NCBI GenBank assembly: GCA_028829895.1 | Contig: CM054181.1 | Span: 8,330,001-8,394,000, forward strand | Length of the DNA: 64,000 nucleotides | From: Sinotaia quadrata | Taxonomy: Eukaryota; Mollusca; Gastropoda; Architaenioglossa; Viviparidae | Reading direction: 5' to 3' | Shown here: positions 1-11,960 of the stretch, piece by piece | How the letters are laid out: each line of letters opens with the position of its first letter | Position numbering within the stretch: the first letter of the stretch is position 1 | Notes under the pieces: generated by a model | Databases searched by the model: none | Seen by the model: only the letters and a program-made list of their open reading frames with translations | What the model was told of the DNA's origin: nothing | Made by a program: the position numbers and the translations under genes

Positions 1-26
1 AATCTAATCTCTCATATGTAATACTG

Positions 27-27
<1 letters not shown>

Positions 28-62
<35 letters not shown>
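28..62. repeat. (TG)n microsatellite
   Basis: Uninterrupted TG dinucleotide run directly abutting a 54-bp minisatellite. The first 27 bases resemble a degenerate 54-bp unit, so the microsatellite may have expanded inside that array. Confidence 0.95.
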
Positions 63-64
<2 letters not shown>

Positions 65-222
65 CCCAGTTATATAAATCTAATCTCACATATATAATAT
101 TGAGCCATGCATATGTATCCCAGTTACATAAATCTAATCTCACATATATAATATTGAGCCATGCATATGTATCCCAGTTACATAAATCTAATATTTCATA
201 TATGAGACTGAGTCATGTAGCT
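61..222. repeat. 54-bp tandem repeat, 3 copies
   Basis: Units begin at 61, 115 and 169 with GTATCCCAGTT and contain AATCTAATCTCACATATA. The third unit is diverged in its second half. The 54-bp period is divisible by three, which creates a spurious short open frame. Confidence 0.9.
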
Positions 223-269
223 CGCATCTAACGCTCACTCAGCCATATACAATGCTCTTTCAGTAATAT

Positions 270-485
270 TGCAATAATTTATAATGAATAAGAACTTGAA
301 ACATAAGTGCAATAATCTATGGTGAAATAGAACTTAAAACATTAGTGCAATCATTTATAGTTGAAACATAACTTAAAACATAAGTGCAATAATTTATGGT
401 GAAACAGAACTTGAAACATTAGTGCAATAATTTATAGTGAAACAGAAATTAAAACATTAGTGCAATAATCTATGGTGAATCAGAA
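270..485. repeat. About 38-bp tandem repeat, 6 diverged copies
   Basis: Repeating core TGCAATAATTTATGGTGAAA followed by AGAACTTAAAACAT. Units vary by substitutions and single-base indels. No coding signal. Confidence 0.8.
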
Positions 486-890
486 GACAGAGCAGTGAAA
501 CAATAGAAATGTACACAGTGATGTGAGAACAATTACAAATCTGAAGACAGAGTACATATGACGTATGAAAAATATATAAATTTGAGCACACAGTACACAG
601 TGACGAATGAAACATTACAAATTTGAGCACACAATACACAATGAGGTATGAAAAATTATAAATTTGAGCTCAGTACACATTAACGTATGAAAAATTACAA
701 ATGTAAACAAACAATACACGTTATGTATGAAAAATTACATTTTTTCACCTAATACACAGTGACGTATAAAAAATTACAAATTTAAGCACCCAGTATACCG
801 TGACGTATAAAACAGTACAAATTTAAGCCAACAGTATACAGTGACATAGGAAAAATTACAAATTTAGCATACAGTACACAATAATATATG
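486..890. repeat. About 50-bp diverged tandem repeat
   Basis: Eight or so loosely conserved units with the core ACACAGTGACGTATGAAAAA then TTACAAATTTGAGC. It grades into the next array, which shares the CAGTGACGTATG core, so the two probably have a common origin. Confidence 0.75.
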
Positions 891-1378
891 CACGAGAAAA
901 CAACCTGAAGCATGCAAACATACACTGTGACCAAATTATAATGCGTGTGTAGAGCAGGGGGTCAGTGACGTATGGTAAAATAAACTTTGATACATGATGT
1001 GTGACGTATATTAAAACGCAATGTGGAGCATGCAAACATGCACTGTGACGTATGGTAAAGCGCAATTGAAACATCCATTGTAACGTACGGTAACGCACAA
1101 TGTTGCGCACTGCACAGTGACGTACGGTCAAGTACAGATTGGAGTAGTGCGCAGTGACATATGCACAAGAGTAGTTTCGAGCATTACACAGTGACGTGTG
1201 GTAAATATTATTTTAGAGCAATACTCAGTGACGTATGGTAAAGCTTAGTTTAGAGCAACATACAGTGACGTAGGTAAAGATTAGTTCAGAGCATTACACA
1301 GTGACGTATGGTAAAGCGCACTTGGGAGCAGTACACAGTGACGCATAGTGAAGCGCACTTTGAAGCAAAACGTAATGA
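890..1378. repeat. About 43-bp diverged array with CAGTGACGTATGGTAAAG core
   Basis: About eleven units share CAGTGACGTATGGTAAAG separated by variable spacers ending in GAGCA. The core contains TGACGTA, a CRE/ATF-like half-site. The downstream 1379-1578 is anonymous single-copy-looking DNA. Confidence 0.75.
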
Positions 1379-1578
1379 TACATCTTAGAAGTGACATCAC
1401 CCTGCATCTCATCAAATTCAAGCCAGGACGCTGGATGGGATGGCGGGAAAACACGGAAAGAGAACCGGATTGATCAATCGATGAAGAAACGAACAATAAT
1501 GCTTTTCACGGTCAGCGACAAGCAATGACGACGGTTACAAAGGCGTGACAAGACAATTGCCTCAGTTACTCCAATCTC

Positions 1579-1613
1579 TTTTTTTCTTCTTCTTTTTTTT
1601 TTTTTTTTTTTTT
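1579..1613. repeat. Poly-T tract
   Basis: T-rich run with two C interruptions. There is no associated retrotransposon body that I can recognise. Confidence 0.8.
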
Positions 1614-1695
1614 AGTAAGAGAGAGCTGAAGGGAAATATTAAAACTAAATCTATCTCGAGCCGTTCAAACGGTAGTAGAAGACTAACACGAACGG

Positions 1696-1699
<4 letters not shown>

Positions 1700-1782
<83 letters not shown>
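1700..1782. repeat. (CA)n microsatellite
   Basis: About 41 uninterrupted CA units. Confidence 0.97.
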
Positions 1783-1783
<1 letters not shown>

Positions 1784-1904
1784 TCACATATAAAACGTGT
1801 ATTCAATATTAATGAATTAAAATATCAGCCGTCATGTACGCAAGTCATGAAATTTAATCAAACACAATTCGTGAGAGACGCAAACATCACGTGTACATAA
1901 ACTA

Positions 1905-2480
1905 TAAATAGCCTTACCGAAATAATTTAGCACCGTCATGTTTAAACGGTTAAAATCAATAGATAAATAGAACTACAGGAACACTTTATGTATTATCATG
2001 TTAAAACAGATAAAATTGTGAATAATCAACTACAGGAATACTTTAGTATCGTCATGTTTAAAACGGACAAAATTATAAATAGCCAAATACAGAAATACTT
2101 TTTTACTGTCATGTTAAATAGAACAAAACTATTAATAGCTAAATACTGGAATACTGTTGTACTGTCATGTTACATAGAATAAAACTATTAATAGCCAAAT
2201 ACAGGAATACTTTTGTACTGTCATGTTACATAGAACAAAACTATAAATAGCTAAATACAAGAATACTTATGAACCATGATGTTAAAAAGGACAAAACTAT
2301 AAATAGCTAAATACAAGAATACTTATGAACCATGATGTTAAAAAGGACAAAACTATAAATAGCTAAATACAAGAATACTTATGAACCATGATGTTAAAAA
2401 GGACAAAACTATAAATAGCTAAATACAAGAATACTTTTGAACCATGATGTTAAAAAGGACAATACTATAAATAGACAAAA
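1905..2480. repeat. 56-bp minisatellite, about 10 copies
   Basis: Period is exactly 56 in the homogeneous right half (units at 2281, 2337 and 2393, starting GTTAAAAAGGACAAAACTAT). The left half (1905-2270) is the same unit but diverged, so homogenisation is polarised to the right. Confidence 0.9.
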
Positions 2481-2661
2481 CTGTCGAGAACTAAAAACTT
2501 ACAGATCGAAACAAATGAAACCAGATCCACCCGTCCACACCCCACTCTGTACCTAACCACACCATTCTAATGTCAGTCAGTGCTGCTAAACTTAAAGAAA
2601 ATTTATAAATTTTATTTTTTTGTAAGGGGAGGAGAGAGGAGAGGACGGACGGACGAATGGA

Positions 2662-2767
<106 letters not shown>

Positions 2768-2981
2768 TTCGTGAGGTCAAAGAACCAAGTGATAACAAGG
2801 ACGAAAAATCTTGTAAACTTGAAATACATCAGTTATATATTGAGTGGATGTGTGTGTATACAATATATTTATGTGCATGTATTTGTGTTGGTGTATGAAT
2901 TTAGACTTTGCGTTCATGAATGCATTTGTGTCTGTGTTGTTTGATTTGTGCAAATGTTTATGTTTGTGTACGTTGTGCGCT

Positions 2982-2982
2982 C

Positions 2983-3014
<32 letters not shown>

Positions 3015-3034
3015 TGTGTACTGTACTGTACTGT
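2982..3034. repeat. (TG)n microsatellite with ACTGT interruptions
   Basis: TG run interrupted once by TATG and followed by CTGTA repeats. Confidence 0.9.
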
Positions 3035-3654
3035 GTGCGTATATCTGCAGATGCAAAATGATAAAAGGCCTTTAAACAAACGAGGAGAAAGAGGAAGGAA
3101 ATCATGTAGAATAGTTTTGATAAGTTCAAGAAAAAAAACCGGTCGATACTGAAAAATAAGCTGAATGCAAAATAAGTGCTCTAAAGACATGGCCAGATCA
3201 ATAAATAGATGGCAAGGTCAAAGAAACATACACTCACCCTTCAAAACGTAGAAAAGCAACAACAACAACAACAACAAAAGAAAGTGTCGATGATTTACAG
3301 TTGATCTGAGATTCGACCCACAGGAAAAACACTGACGCGGAAAGGTTTTGTTCACAAGGGCAAGCAACTCTGCAATGATACTGTGATGCCAACGCCACCT
3401 AGTTAATAGTTATGATTAAAATATTATTATTAATTAATCATCCATAACTACTTGCAAGTGATGAGAATCTTAATTTATATTATTGATAATTCTCCAAAAG
3501 ACGTCACTCGTATCTCTCACTTGGCGGATATGCAGCGCTGTGAATGCTTTCTCTCTTCCACAACATTAAAGACAAACATTTACCGTCACACAATATTTCC
3601 ATAGATGGAAAACATCTTACTAGAGAAGAAGACAAATCCATCTTTAATCTATAT
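3035..3654. other. Anonymous AT-rich DNA
   Basis: No ORF, RNA gene or transposon recognised. It holds a short (CAA)n run at 3258-3276. Confidence 0.6.
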
Positions 3655-4250
3655 TTAGCGAACCCCCATCCACCCACTGTCGTTTCAACATATTGATAAT
3701 TATCAATATGTGTAAGAAAGTCAATACATTTATTATATCAACAATCAAATACACATCTAACAAATACGGTGAAAAAGATGACATCTATTTTCCATAAATC
3801 CACATTCACATAATTTTAATACCTATACAGTCTTATATCCTAAAACACAATTCAAGAGATAGTGTCAATACAAATCACAGGATAGTTCTTATCAGAGAAC
3901 AGAAATGGAGTTTGAGATAAGCAATAATATAATTTGTACATAATCTAGTATAGGCGAAGCAATAATAGTCTTTTGTGCACTTGAAGTAACAAGGTCACAA
4001 GTTTAGTGTTCACGTAATTACTACCAATTCCACTTGTTTCCCTTCTAGATGCTATTCTCCTAAAACTGGGTGGTCCTTCGCCGTCTTAGCTCCCTCAAGC
4101 AGAACAGTGATTGTAACAATTTCTTCCTTGTACCAGAAATACCAGAAAGTAGTCATCATACTTTGCCACCATACGTCAACAGAGTACAGTGTATTCCTTA
4201 CACTTACATCTGCAGTAGATACTCCTCATGTCTACAACAGTAGCAGTAGC
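3655..4250 (+). repeat. Dispersed repeat family X, copy 1 left part
   Basis: Colinear similarity by eye to two other places. Around 3710-3800 it matches 15600-15690 (same strand) and 22130-22020 (opposite strand). Around 3860-3890 (TACAAATCACAGG), 4090-4130 (CTCAAGCAGAACA) and 4180-4215 (CTTACACTTACATCTGCAG) it matches successive parts of the inverted copy at 20880-22140. The part near 4185-4210 also matches about 53590-53615. No coding potential. The copy is interrupted at 4251 by the 27-bp array and resumes at 5127. Confidence 0.7.
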
Positions 4251-5126
4251 AGTTTGTAACCAGTAAACCGGAGATTCAGTTTATAACCAGTAAACCAGAG
4301 ATTCAGTTTATAACCAGTAAACCGGAGATTCAGTTTATAACCAGTAAACCAGGAGATTCAGTTTATAACCAGTAAACCGGAGATTCAGTTTATAACCAGT
4401 AAACCGGAGATTCAGTTTATAACCAGTAAACCAGGAGATTCAGTTTATAACCAGTAAACCAGGAGATTCAGTTTATAACCAGTAAACCGGAGATTCAGTT
4501 TATAACCAGTAAACCAGGAGATTCAGTTTATAACCAGTAAACCGGAGATTCAGTTTATAACCAGTAAACCGGAGATTCAGTTTATAACCAGTAAACCGGA
4601 GATTCAGTTTATAACCAGTAAACCAGGAGATTCAGTTTATAACCAGTAAACCGGAGATTCAGTTTATAACCAGTAAACCAGGAGATTCAGTTTATAACCA
4701 GTAAACCGGAGATTCAGTTTATAACCAGTAAACCGGAGATTCAGTTTATAACCAGTAAACCGGAGATTCAGTTTATAACCAGTAAACCAGGAGATTCAGT
4801 TTATAACCAGTAAACCGGAGATTCAGTTTATAACCAGTAAACCGGAGATTCAGTTTATAACCAGTAAACCGGAGATTCAGTTTATAACCAGTAAACCAGG
4901 AGATTCAGTTTATAACCAGTAAACCAGGAGATTCAGTTTATAACCAGTAAACAGGAGATTCAGTTTATAACCAGTAAACCGGAGATTCAGTTTATAACCA
5001 GTAAACCGGAGATTCAGTTTATAACCAGTAAACCAGGAGATTCAGTTTATAACCAGTAAACCGGAGATTCAGTTTATAACCAGTAAACCGGAGATTCAGT
5101 TTATAACCAGTAAACCGGAGATTCAA
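4251..5126. repeat. 27/28-bp minisatellite, 32 units
   Basis: Units read TTATAACCAGTAAACC then GGAGATTCAG (27 bp) or a 28-bp version with an extra A (CCAGG). Order, with A = CCGG, B = CCAGG, C = CCAG and D = ACAGG: A C A B A A B B A B A A A B A B A A A B A A A B B D A A B A A A. Blocks of AAAB recur, suggesting amplification of multi-unit blocks. The array sits inside family X copy 1, and the related copy near 53660 carries one unit-like sequence at the equivalent place. Confidence 0.95.
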
Positions 5127-5300
5127 GTAAAACAGGGAAAGGCCACTTACTCCCATTAAACTAACAGCCACCTTTCATAACTGGACATCATGCCACTCCA
5201 AATTCAAAGTGATTAGACAATAATATTCTCTACAGCAGGTAAACGTTAGATCTCAGCCCATTGGCTCGTAAATCTTAACCATTGGAATATAAAAAATTAT
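5127..5300 (+). repeat. Dispersed repeat family X, copy 1 right part
   Basis: GGGAAAGGCCACTTACTCCC resembles the sequence right after the unit-like motif at 53694-53720. About 5195-5270 (CCAAATTCAAAGTGAT, TCTACAGCA, CCCATTGGCT) matches the reverse complement of 21190-21080. The X repeat therefore resumes directly after the minisatellite. Confidence 0.7.
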
Positions 5301-5410
5301 CATCCAGTTGGAACTGGTTTGGATTGCGTCAACAATTTCTAGCATATTCTCAACTTGCTTGGCTATGTTTCTTAACAGGCATGAATATGATATTTTGATT
5401 TGAAGCGTGA

Positions 5411-5600
5411 ATGTGACATTTTGACTGGAGGTATGACTTATATTTTAACTTGATGTGTGATTTCCCTTTATAACATGACATTTTGAATAAATATAATGAT
5501 GTATGACATTTTGACTGAATGTATGACTTATATTTTAACTTCATGAGTGATTTCCCTTTATAACATGATATTTTGAATAAGTGTAATGATGTACGAAATT
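5411..5600. repeat. 90-bp tandem duplication
   Basis: Two copies offset by 90 bp (TGACTTATATTTTAACTT at 5434 and 5524), with a few substitutions. Confidence 0.85.
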
Positions 5601-5725
5601 AAAAAGCATAGACATGTATTAATGAGATACGGATAAATCTTTTCAGCACATTGCTCTTGAAAAAATGTGTGAGCAATAGCATATTGTATAAATGAAGGCA
5701 GATTTGTTTCTAGCATAGTACTTTT

Positions 5726-6090
5726 AGTAATGAATAAACATTAGCTACAAGAGTGATAATGATTGGTAATATAATTAATTACTAGAGTGTCAACTCTTTA
5801 TTAATGAATAAACATTAGCTACAAGAGTGATAATGATTGGTAATATAATTAATTACTAGAGTGCCAACTCTTTATTAATGAATAAACATTAGCTACAAGA
5901 GTGATAATGATTGGTAATATAATTAATTACTAGAGTGTCAACTCTTTATTAATGAATAAACATTAGCTACAAGAGTGATAATGATTGGTAATATAATTAA
6001 TTACTAGAGTGCCAACTCTTTATTAATGAATAAACATTAGCTACAAGAGTGATAATGATTGGTAATATAATTAATTACTAGAGTGTCACT
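5726..6090. repeat. 74-bp tandem repeat, about 5 copies
   Basis: TGAATAAACATTAGCTACAA recurs at 5731, 5805, 5879, 5953 and 6027. Alternate units carry AGAGTGTC or AGAGTGCC, a dimeric (148-bp) alternation in an otherwise near-identical array. Confidence 0.93.
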
Positions 6091-6624
6091 TTCTTTTCAT
6101 CAGAGGACCTGGCATGGAAAAGACAGTTCTGAGATAGTCAATGGTTCAGAGACAGTACTAGGTTGGTGATTTCACTTAGTTGTAGTAGAGTTCAAACCTT
6201 CTTCAGCTCGCATTGACAGATTGGATAGCAGCATGCACAATGGCCACCGTGCACTTGGCAATGACACAGGCCCAGGGGATCAATTCCTTGATGTATTATG
6301 CTGGAGTGCGTGGCCGTAGTCATAACAGCTGTCGCATGCTGCCGTTTTGATAGGGCAGAGTTAATCCATTAGGATTTTATTTTACCTTGGCTTAATTATT
6401 ACGTAGCCAATGGAGTCAATCTGTTCTTGAACAATGGTGACAGTAAAATGTCTGCCGACCTTTATGTGAATGTAATTTTTAAATGGTACAGGGGAAAGCT
6501 GGAAAGGATTTTATTCCTAAAACCATAGTTTTCAGCACATCGACAATGCTTGGTAATAAGTAAATAATATTTCTTCTAATCAGAGAGTTAATTAAATTCG
6601 CCAATGCACGGATACCAGTTTTCC

Positions 6625-6626
<2 letters not shown>
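6091..6626. other. Anonymous single-copy-looking DNA
   Basis: No ORF, RNA gene or transposon signature recognised. Confidence 0.5.

Positions 6627-6701
<75 letters not shown>
6627..6701. repeat. (TG)n microsatellite
   Basis: About 37 uninterrupted TG units. Confidence 0.97.
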
Positions 6702-6702
<1 letters not shown>

Positions 6703-6726
6703 AATATATAGGAAGATTGGCTCCGG

Positions 6727-7016
6727 CAAATATCAAGATACAGGAAAACTGGTCCATGCTCATACTAAACTACAGGAAAACTGGTCCAAGCTCATACTAA
6801 GATACAGGAAAACAGGTCCAAGCTCATACTAAAATGCAGGAAAACTGGTCCAAGCTCATACTAAGATACAGGAAAACTGGTCAAATACATACTAAGATAC
6901 AGGAAAACGGGTCCTAGCACAAACTAAGATACAGGAAAACTGGTCAAATACATACTAAGATACAGGAAAACGGGTCCTAGCACATACTAAGATACAGGAA
7001 AACGGATCCTAGTCCA
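6727..7016. repeat. About 32-bp tandem repeat, 9 copies
   Basis: Core AGATACAGGAAAACTGGTCC plus a variable CATACTA linker. Later units alternate between CTGGTCAAATACA and CGGGTCCTAGCAC versions, a second example of dimer alternation in this window. Confidence 0.88.
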
Positions 7017-7116
7017 TGCCGAGTGTTATTTTTATGCATTTGATTTCGTTGACAGCACACAAACAAGATTAATTTTAACAGTTTTATTCCGAAATCAGTG
7101 TGTGTGTTACGATGTA

Positions 7117-7160
7117 ATGGCGGCCATAACGTCTCTCTTTCTATTACGTGCCGGAAGTGC
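7117..7160 (+). CDS. Candidate short first coding exon (mitochondrial-presequence-like), tentative
   Basis: An ATG embedded in AATGGCGGCCAT (YY1-like) opens a frame reading MAAITSLFLLRAGS, followed immediately by GTAAGC at 7161, an acceptable splice donor. A CCGGAAGTG ETS-like site overlaps the exon. A YY1-like site at the ATG plus a nearby ETS site is common in animal housekeeping promoters, and a short hydrophobic stretch with one arginine and no acidic residue would fit a mitochondrial presequence. No downstream exon was found, so this is inference and could be chance. Confidence 0.2.
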
Positions 7161-8365
7161 GTAAGCTAATTACTTTGACGACATTTTCAAGAAGGTATTT
7201 CTCATATAGATCAACAAAGAGTATGCCGAAGTGACTACGACACTACACCGAGATAAAGGAAAAGTGGGATAAGAGCCGATTAAGAGAAAATAACTTGTCG
7301 TGTTTCATTTTGTAAAATAAAATGTGAACGACCGGTACCAGCCTCGTCTAAAAAAAAGAACGAAAAACTATTTCAGAACGAACACCATTTTTTTAAAAAA
7401 AAAAAAAAATAAAAAGATCGTTTGAGGGGAATCGTGTGAACGCTCTAACGTTTTGGGTTCTTGCCGATTACAATTCGCGACAGAACCCATCCTCTGCTGA
7501 CATTATGAACTCATTAGCAAAAAGGTCAAAGGGCAGGTAATTAACCAAATGGGGAGGCAACCTTTTTATTTTCTTTCTAGTGAAAGCAATCACTCTCATT
7601 CTTTCATTCATTTTGATCCATGACGGAACGATAATTGATGGCAGTCTTCACACTTTCGCACCAAGGTAGACAACTCTCTGGACCCGAGCAAAGAGAAAGA
7701 ACTGAAGGCGCATATCTAGGCAGTACAAAATTTGAACTACCTCACCCTATAACGTTCAAATTCTAAAACATTTTTCCACCCTACTACAATAGATATCCTC
7801 AATTTTAAAAAATTCAACATCAATCGAAATGATTTTCCTAAACGTAACACCATCTTAATCTTATCACCGCACAAAAAATACTAAAAAAAATAATGTAAAA
7901 AAAAATAATAACAAATAAATAAATATTCCCTCTGCATTCATGAACATCATTTACTCTGCAGCATCTACAGATTAAATCGTTCATCCTCGTCAACGTCATT
8001 TTATGTTGTTGTTGATTTGTTTTGCCTCTTTTGACGCTTCTGGTATGGCTAAGGACAATGAAAAAAATGGTGACTAATATGACATTAAGTCGTAAAGCTG
8101 ACAAAGGACACGGAAGGAAAAAAGCGAAGTAAACAACAACAACGATCGATCGAATAAAATAGGAATTTTGGTCGACAAGTCGAGATTGTCCATTGGGTGC
8201 CACAGTATTACGGAGCCAGCCAGACCTCAGCTAAATAAATCATAAACGATTAGGCAGCTAGACATGTTGCCATCCATCTTGTCACCAGAGCGGCGCTCTC
8301 TACTCTAATCAGTCGACAACTCTGAAAACTTTCTGTCCTAAACATTCTCACACTTTTCACCCTTT
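7161..8365. other. Anonymous AT-rich DNA with poly-A tracts
   Basis: Contains an A-rich tract at 7386-7411 and A-rich runs near 7870-7920. Open frames here are low-complexity, and no gene is recognised. Confidence 0.5.
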
Positions 8366-8369
8366 GGCA

Positions 8370-8422
8370 GATATAGATTTATCTATCTATGTATCTATCT
8401 GTCTATCTATCTGTTTGTCTAT
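8370..8422. repeat. Degenerate (TATC)n microsatellite
   Basis: TATC/TGTC units, about 12, with interruptions. Confidence 0.8.
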
Positions 8423-8544
8423 CTTGTGTATAGTTATAATTTTCTTTGCTATATGCCATAGTTATGGCAAAACTGTTCCTCTAGCAATCAATTTTCCTTC
8501 TCTGTCTCACTCTTTGATTCTCCTTTTCTTTCTTTATTTCCACC

Positions 8545-8624
8545 TCTCTGTCTCTCTCTCTCTCTCATGTGCTCTCACTCACATTTTCTCATGATAGCTA
8601 TTTCTATCATCCAAACGCGCGCGA

Positions 8625-8652
<28 letters not shown>
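8545..8652. repeat. (TC)n and (TG)n microsatellites
   Basis: A short TC run near 8548-8568 and a TG run at 8625-8652, separated by AT-rich sequence with a CGCGCG patch. Confidence 0.85.
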
Positions 8653-8655
<3 letters not shown>

Positions 8656-10675
8656 TCATGGCCTTCCCTCCCGGATGGGGGGTCAGCTGTGAGGCCACAC
8701 CGAGCGGCAAACCAACTCTCGCACACAGACACCACGATGTTCTTATAGGGGGGTGGGGGAGGAAATTTTACTCTGAGTACTGGGTAAAGTGTGAAGGTCG
8801 GATGTGAGTATGAGAATGCGGGTGTGAATGTGAATGTGGGACAAACAGACAAACAACTGCGCGACACACTTTCGCAACCAAAGAAAGCCGGACTCTTGAA
8901 AAAGAATTAACAACGATAAATTTATTCTCAACAATATTGATGTACTTTCGCACGGCTGTTAATCGTTCATCCAGAAGTATCCACACATAACATTTATGGG
9001 GTGGGCCAGAGCAATGAAATATGAATTGATAAATAAAAGAAAGGAAAATGAAGCGATGAAGTATGAATTGATAAATAAAATAAAAGAAAATGAAATCAAC
9101 AATATGACTAGCTGTGATGACCGCAACAAGCAGATGCCAAACAAAATAATAGGCACAATTATATGTGTTAAAATCCAATGCAAATGATGAATGCCAACCA
9201 CACCTACAGTGGTGGTGGCGACCATAAAAACTATCACAACAGAGTAATCCACCAAAATCAATTTTATGTAAATAGCTCAGGGTAAAAACCCAATTCGGAC
9301 AGTAAATATTGATAATAAATGCTAATTAATCAAAGTTCAATGTTCAAAGAAAAGTTCATATTGAAAAACCCAAAATATCTATATATCCATATCCATAAAA
9401 ACCCAAAATATCTATAACATTAACAAACTATAACTAATCTATCCATGTGATGTCCCTTTAATCTAATTCTTTCCTATGTACAAATGTTTAAGACTAATAA
9501 TGTTGTTGAAATGATACTGCATAAACAAAAATGGCTGAACTACACTCGCCAACACAATGGCAAAAGAAAATACAAAGAGTCACAGGACGCACACCCAATG
9601 AACCGGCCACTCAACAATGGATCTGCTCATGGAAACAGAAAGTTGCAGAATCGCCGACACGCTGATACAACAAAGTTATGAATAATCAGACATGGCCACA
9701 TAGATGAGTGGGACCTGAGTCAAATATAGGTAAATATCATAATATACAACACACGTTGAAGCTACATTGAAGAATGTAGACCTTGGACACTGGTGTAGAC
9801 CTAAGTGTCTATTCTCGCTGATGAGCACAGAATCAAAATACCTTCCCGTTGAAAAAGTGGTAAAGAAATGAGTGTCGTGTGGTTGAGTGTACGTAGAAAT
9901 GTGGCTTCCTTAGCACCAAATTTAATTGTCCCCAACTCTGATAAGATGTTGATACATTACAATTTGTGCGGAGTTGAATTTATTCCATGAATAAATTCCC
10001 AATAATGGAAAACTGGGATAAATCCGCGTGGGCCCAATGTGTAGAAGAAAATAGCCATAAAATTCTGACACATCCTGTAAACAGCCCGCGCATAGGTACA
10101 CTCACTCTCTCATCAAAAATAATAATGGTCCTCTCTTTTTTCTCTAACTGTCCAAATTGACGTTTCAACATGACGTAACGTGTGTAATAAAAATTTACGT
10201 CATGAGCGCATTCCCAGGCTATGAAGCATCCTCCTGGTCAAAAATAAATATTGCATGTAATTGTTTTTCAAAATTCATCATAACAAAGCAAATGAATACT
10301 ACAACACACATTCATTGTAATTCATACACATACCCAATGATCCTCACTCTCTAACATACTGGCAATGCATATAAGACACAAGCTTTCATTCCACACATAC
10401 GCACTTAGAATAACAATAAGAAGTAATAATAATTTAAGGGGAAAAAAAATAATTGTTCATGTGATTATCCCCCTTTTTTCTGCGACAGTATTATATATAT
10501 CCACTGATACACACTCTCTTTCTCTCATTCACATACCCACTGTCTCAGTCGTTAACACTTCTAAAAAAGTTATAGTGGGATAAAAAGTTTTGGCCTCATG
10601 AAGACTTTATCATTTATTCTTTGTTATTCACTTTGAAAGAGTATAACTTTTTTTACAAATACAAATTTCAGAAAT
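8653..10675. other. Anonymous DNA, no gene recognised
   Basis: About 2 kb with scattered short frames. A small direct duplication of about 54 bp around ATGAATTGATAAATAAA lies near 9018-9085. I see no domain, transposon terminus or RNA gene. Confidence 0.45.
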
Positions 10676-10943
10676 GGTGTGTGTGTATGTGTGTGTGTTC
10701 CGTATAGGTTGGTGTACTTAGTAGTTTGTACGAAGCACAATAAACAAAAGTGCTCACACGTAACACACACACACATTTCTAGCTGGGTCCTTAGATTTCT
10801 GAGAAGGTGGTGTTTAGCATTAATCAGTCAGTCAGTCAAAGTTACTAAAGATAAAATCTGTTCCCCCTTTCCCCCTCATAGTACTTGAAGTTTATGCAGG
10901 TCTTATATAAGTCAGCTACTAAGTCACGCTCCGTTCTTCTTCA

Positions 10944-11105
10944 CTGACTGCTTAGAACAGAAAGAGTTAATTCTGATTACCGTCCTGTCTGATTGCTTAG
11001 GGCAGAAAGAGTTAATTCTGATTACTGTGCTGTCTGATTGCTTAGGACAGAAAAGTTAATTCTGATTACTGCGCTGTCTGACTGCTTTGGACAGAAATAG
11101 TTCAG
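10944..11105. repeat. About 53-bp tandem repeat, 3-4 copies
   Basis: Core GACAGAAAGAGTTAATTCTG with ATTACTGTGCTGTCTGATTG. The last copy is diverged. Confidence 0.85.
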
Positions 11106-11415
11106 ACGGAGAACTGTGTTGTCTGCTGATCGGACAACACATTCGTCACACTTTAATGACTCTCCCAATCACACGTTCCGCATGACCCCCCTCCCCCCAA
11201 AGTGATACGTGACGACAGTGACTTTGAAAGAGTTAAGTTTTAAGAGAGACCACTGCATGGTACATCTCTGCTGTGCTGAGTAACTAATTGTAGGCGTGCC
11301 CCTGACGTAATTAGAGAGGCTTGCGTGTGTCCACAGCTTACACCTGGGTCCCATAGACTGCATGCAAGAAGTGTGCGTGCGACCCGACCCGAGCGGAGAC
11401 AAGGTTTTCTGAGTC

Positions 11416-11640
11416 TAAGCCTCATTGTGAAAGTAAAATGACACACTTCTTGTCTGTAGTTTACTCTTCGTTGTGAAAGTAGAATGACACACTTCTTGTA
11501 TGTAGCCCATTCCTCATTGTAAAAGTAGAATGACACACTTCTTGTCTGTAGGCTACTCCTCATTGTAAAAGTAGAATGATACACTTCTTGTCTAGCCTAC
11601 TCCTCATTGTGAGAGTAGAATGGACTGCAGGCAAGAAGTG
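11416..11640. repeat. About 45-bp tandem repeat, 5 copies
   Basis: Core CCTCATTGTGAAAGTAGAAT plus GACACACTTCTTGTCTGTAG. Minus-strand open frames through it are repeat artefacts. Confidence 0.88.
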
Positions 11641-11960
11641 TGTTGGGAGTGTAAAAATCACCCTAAAGTTTTCTGTCTTAATTGAGGATCAAAACCTAGC
11701 CACTTTGACAAGAGGCTGGGGTCGTACTACCTGTCTCCTGAACTGTTGTTGTGGGGGTGTAGAGCTAATATGTGTGACCTAATAACAGTAAACAGAACTT
11801 ATTTACCGAGAAGGCAGAGAGAACCTATATGTAACTGCAGTAAGTAGACAGAATTTATATCTGACCTTGTGTCACGGTAGGTATAATGTACATGCGACCT
11901 CGAACAATATTGAATTAGAAAGAACTAGGCACAACATTGTGCACAGTTCTTGAAACTGCG

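Noticed and set aside
1545..1793. Open frames through (CA)n/(TG)n, (GATA)n, (TC)n and poly-T runs (also near 2491-2829, 2777-3190, 6632-6832, 14074-14724)
   Set aside because: They translate to dipeptide or tetrapeptide repeats (CVCV, THTH, YLSI). They are open only because the repeats lack stop codons.
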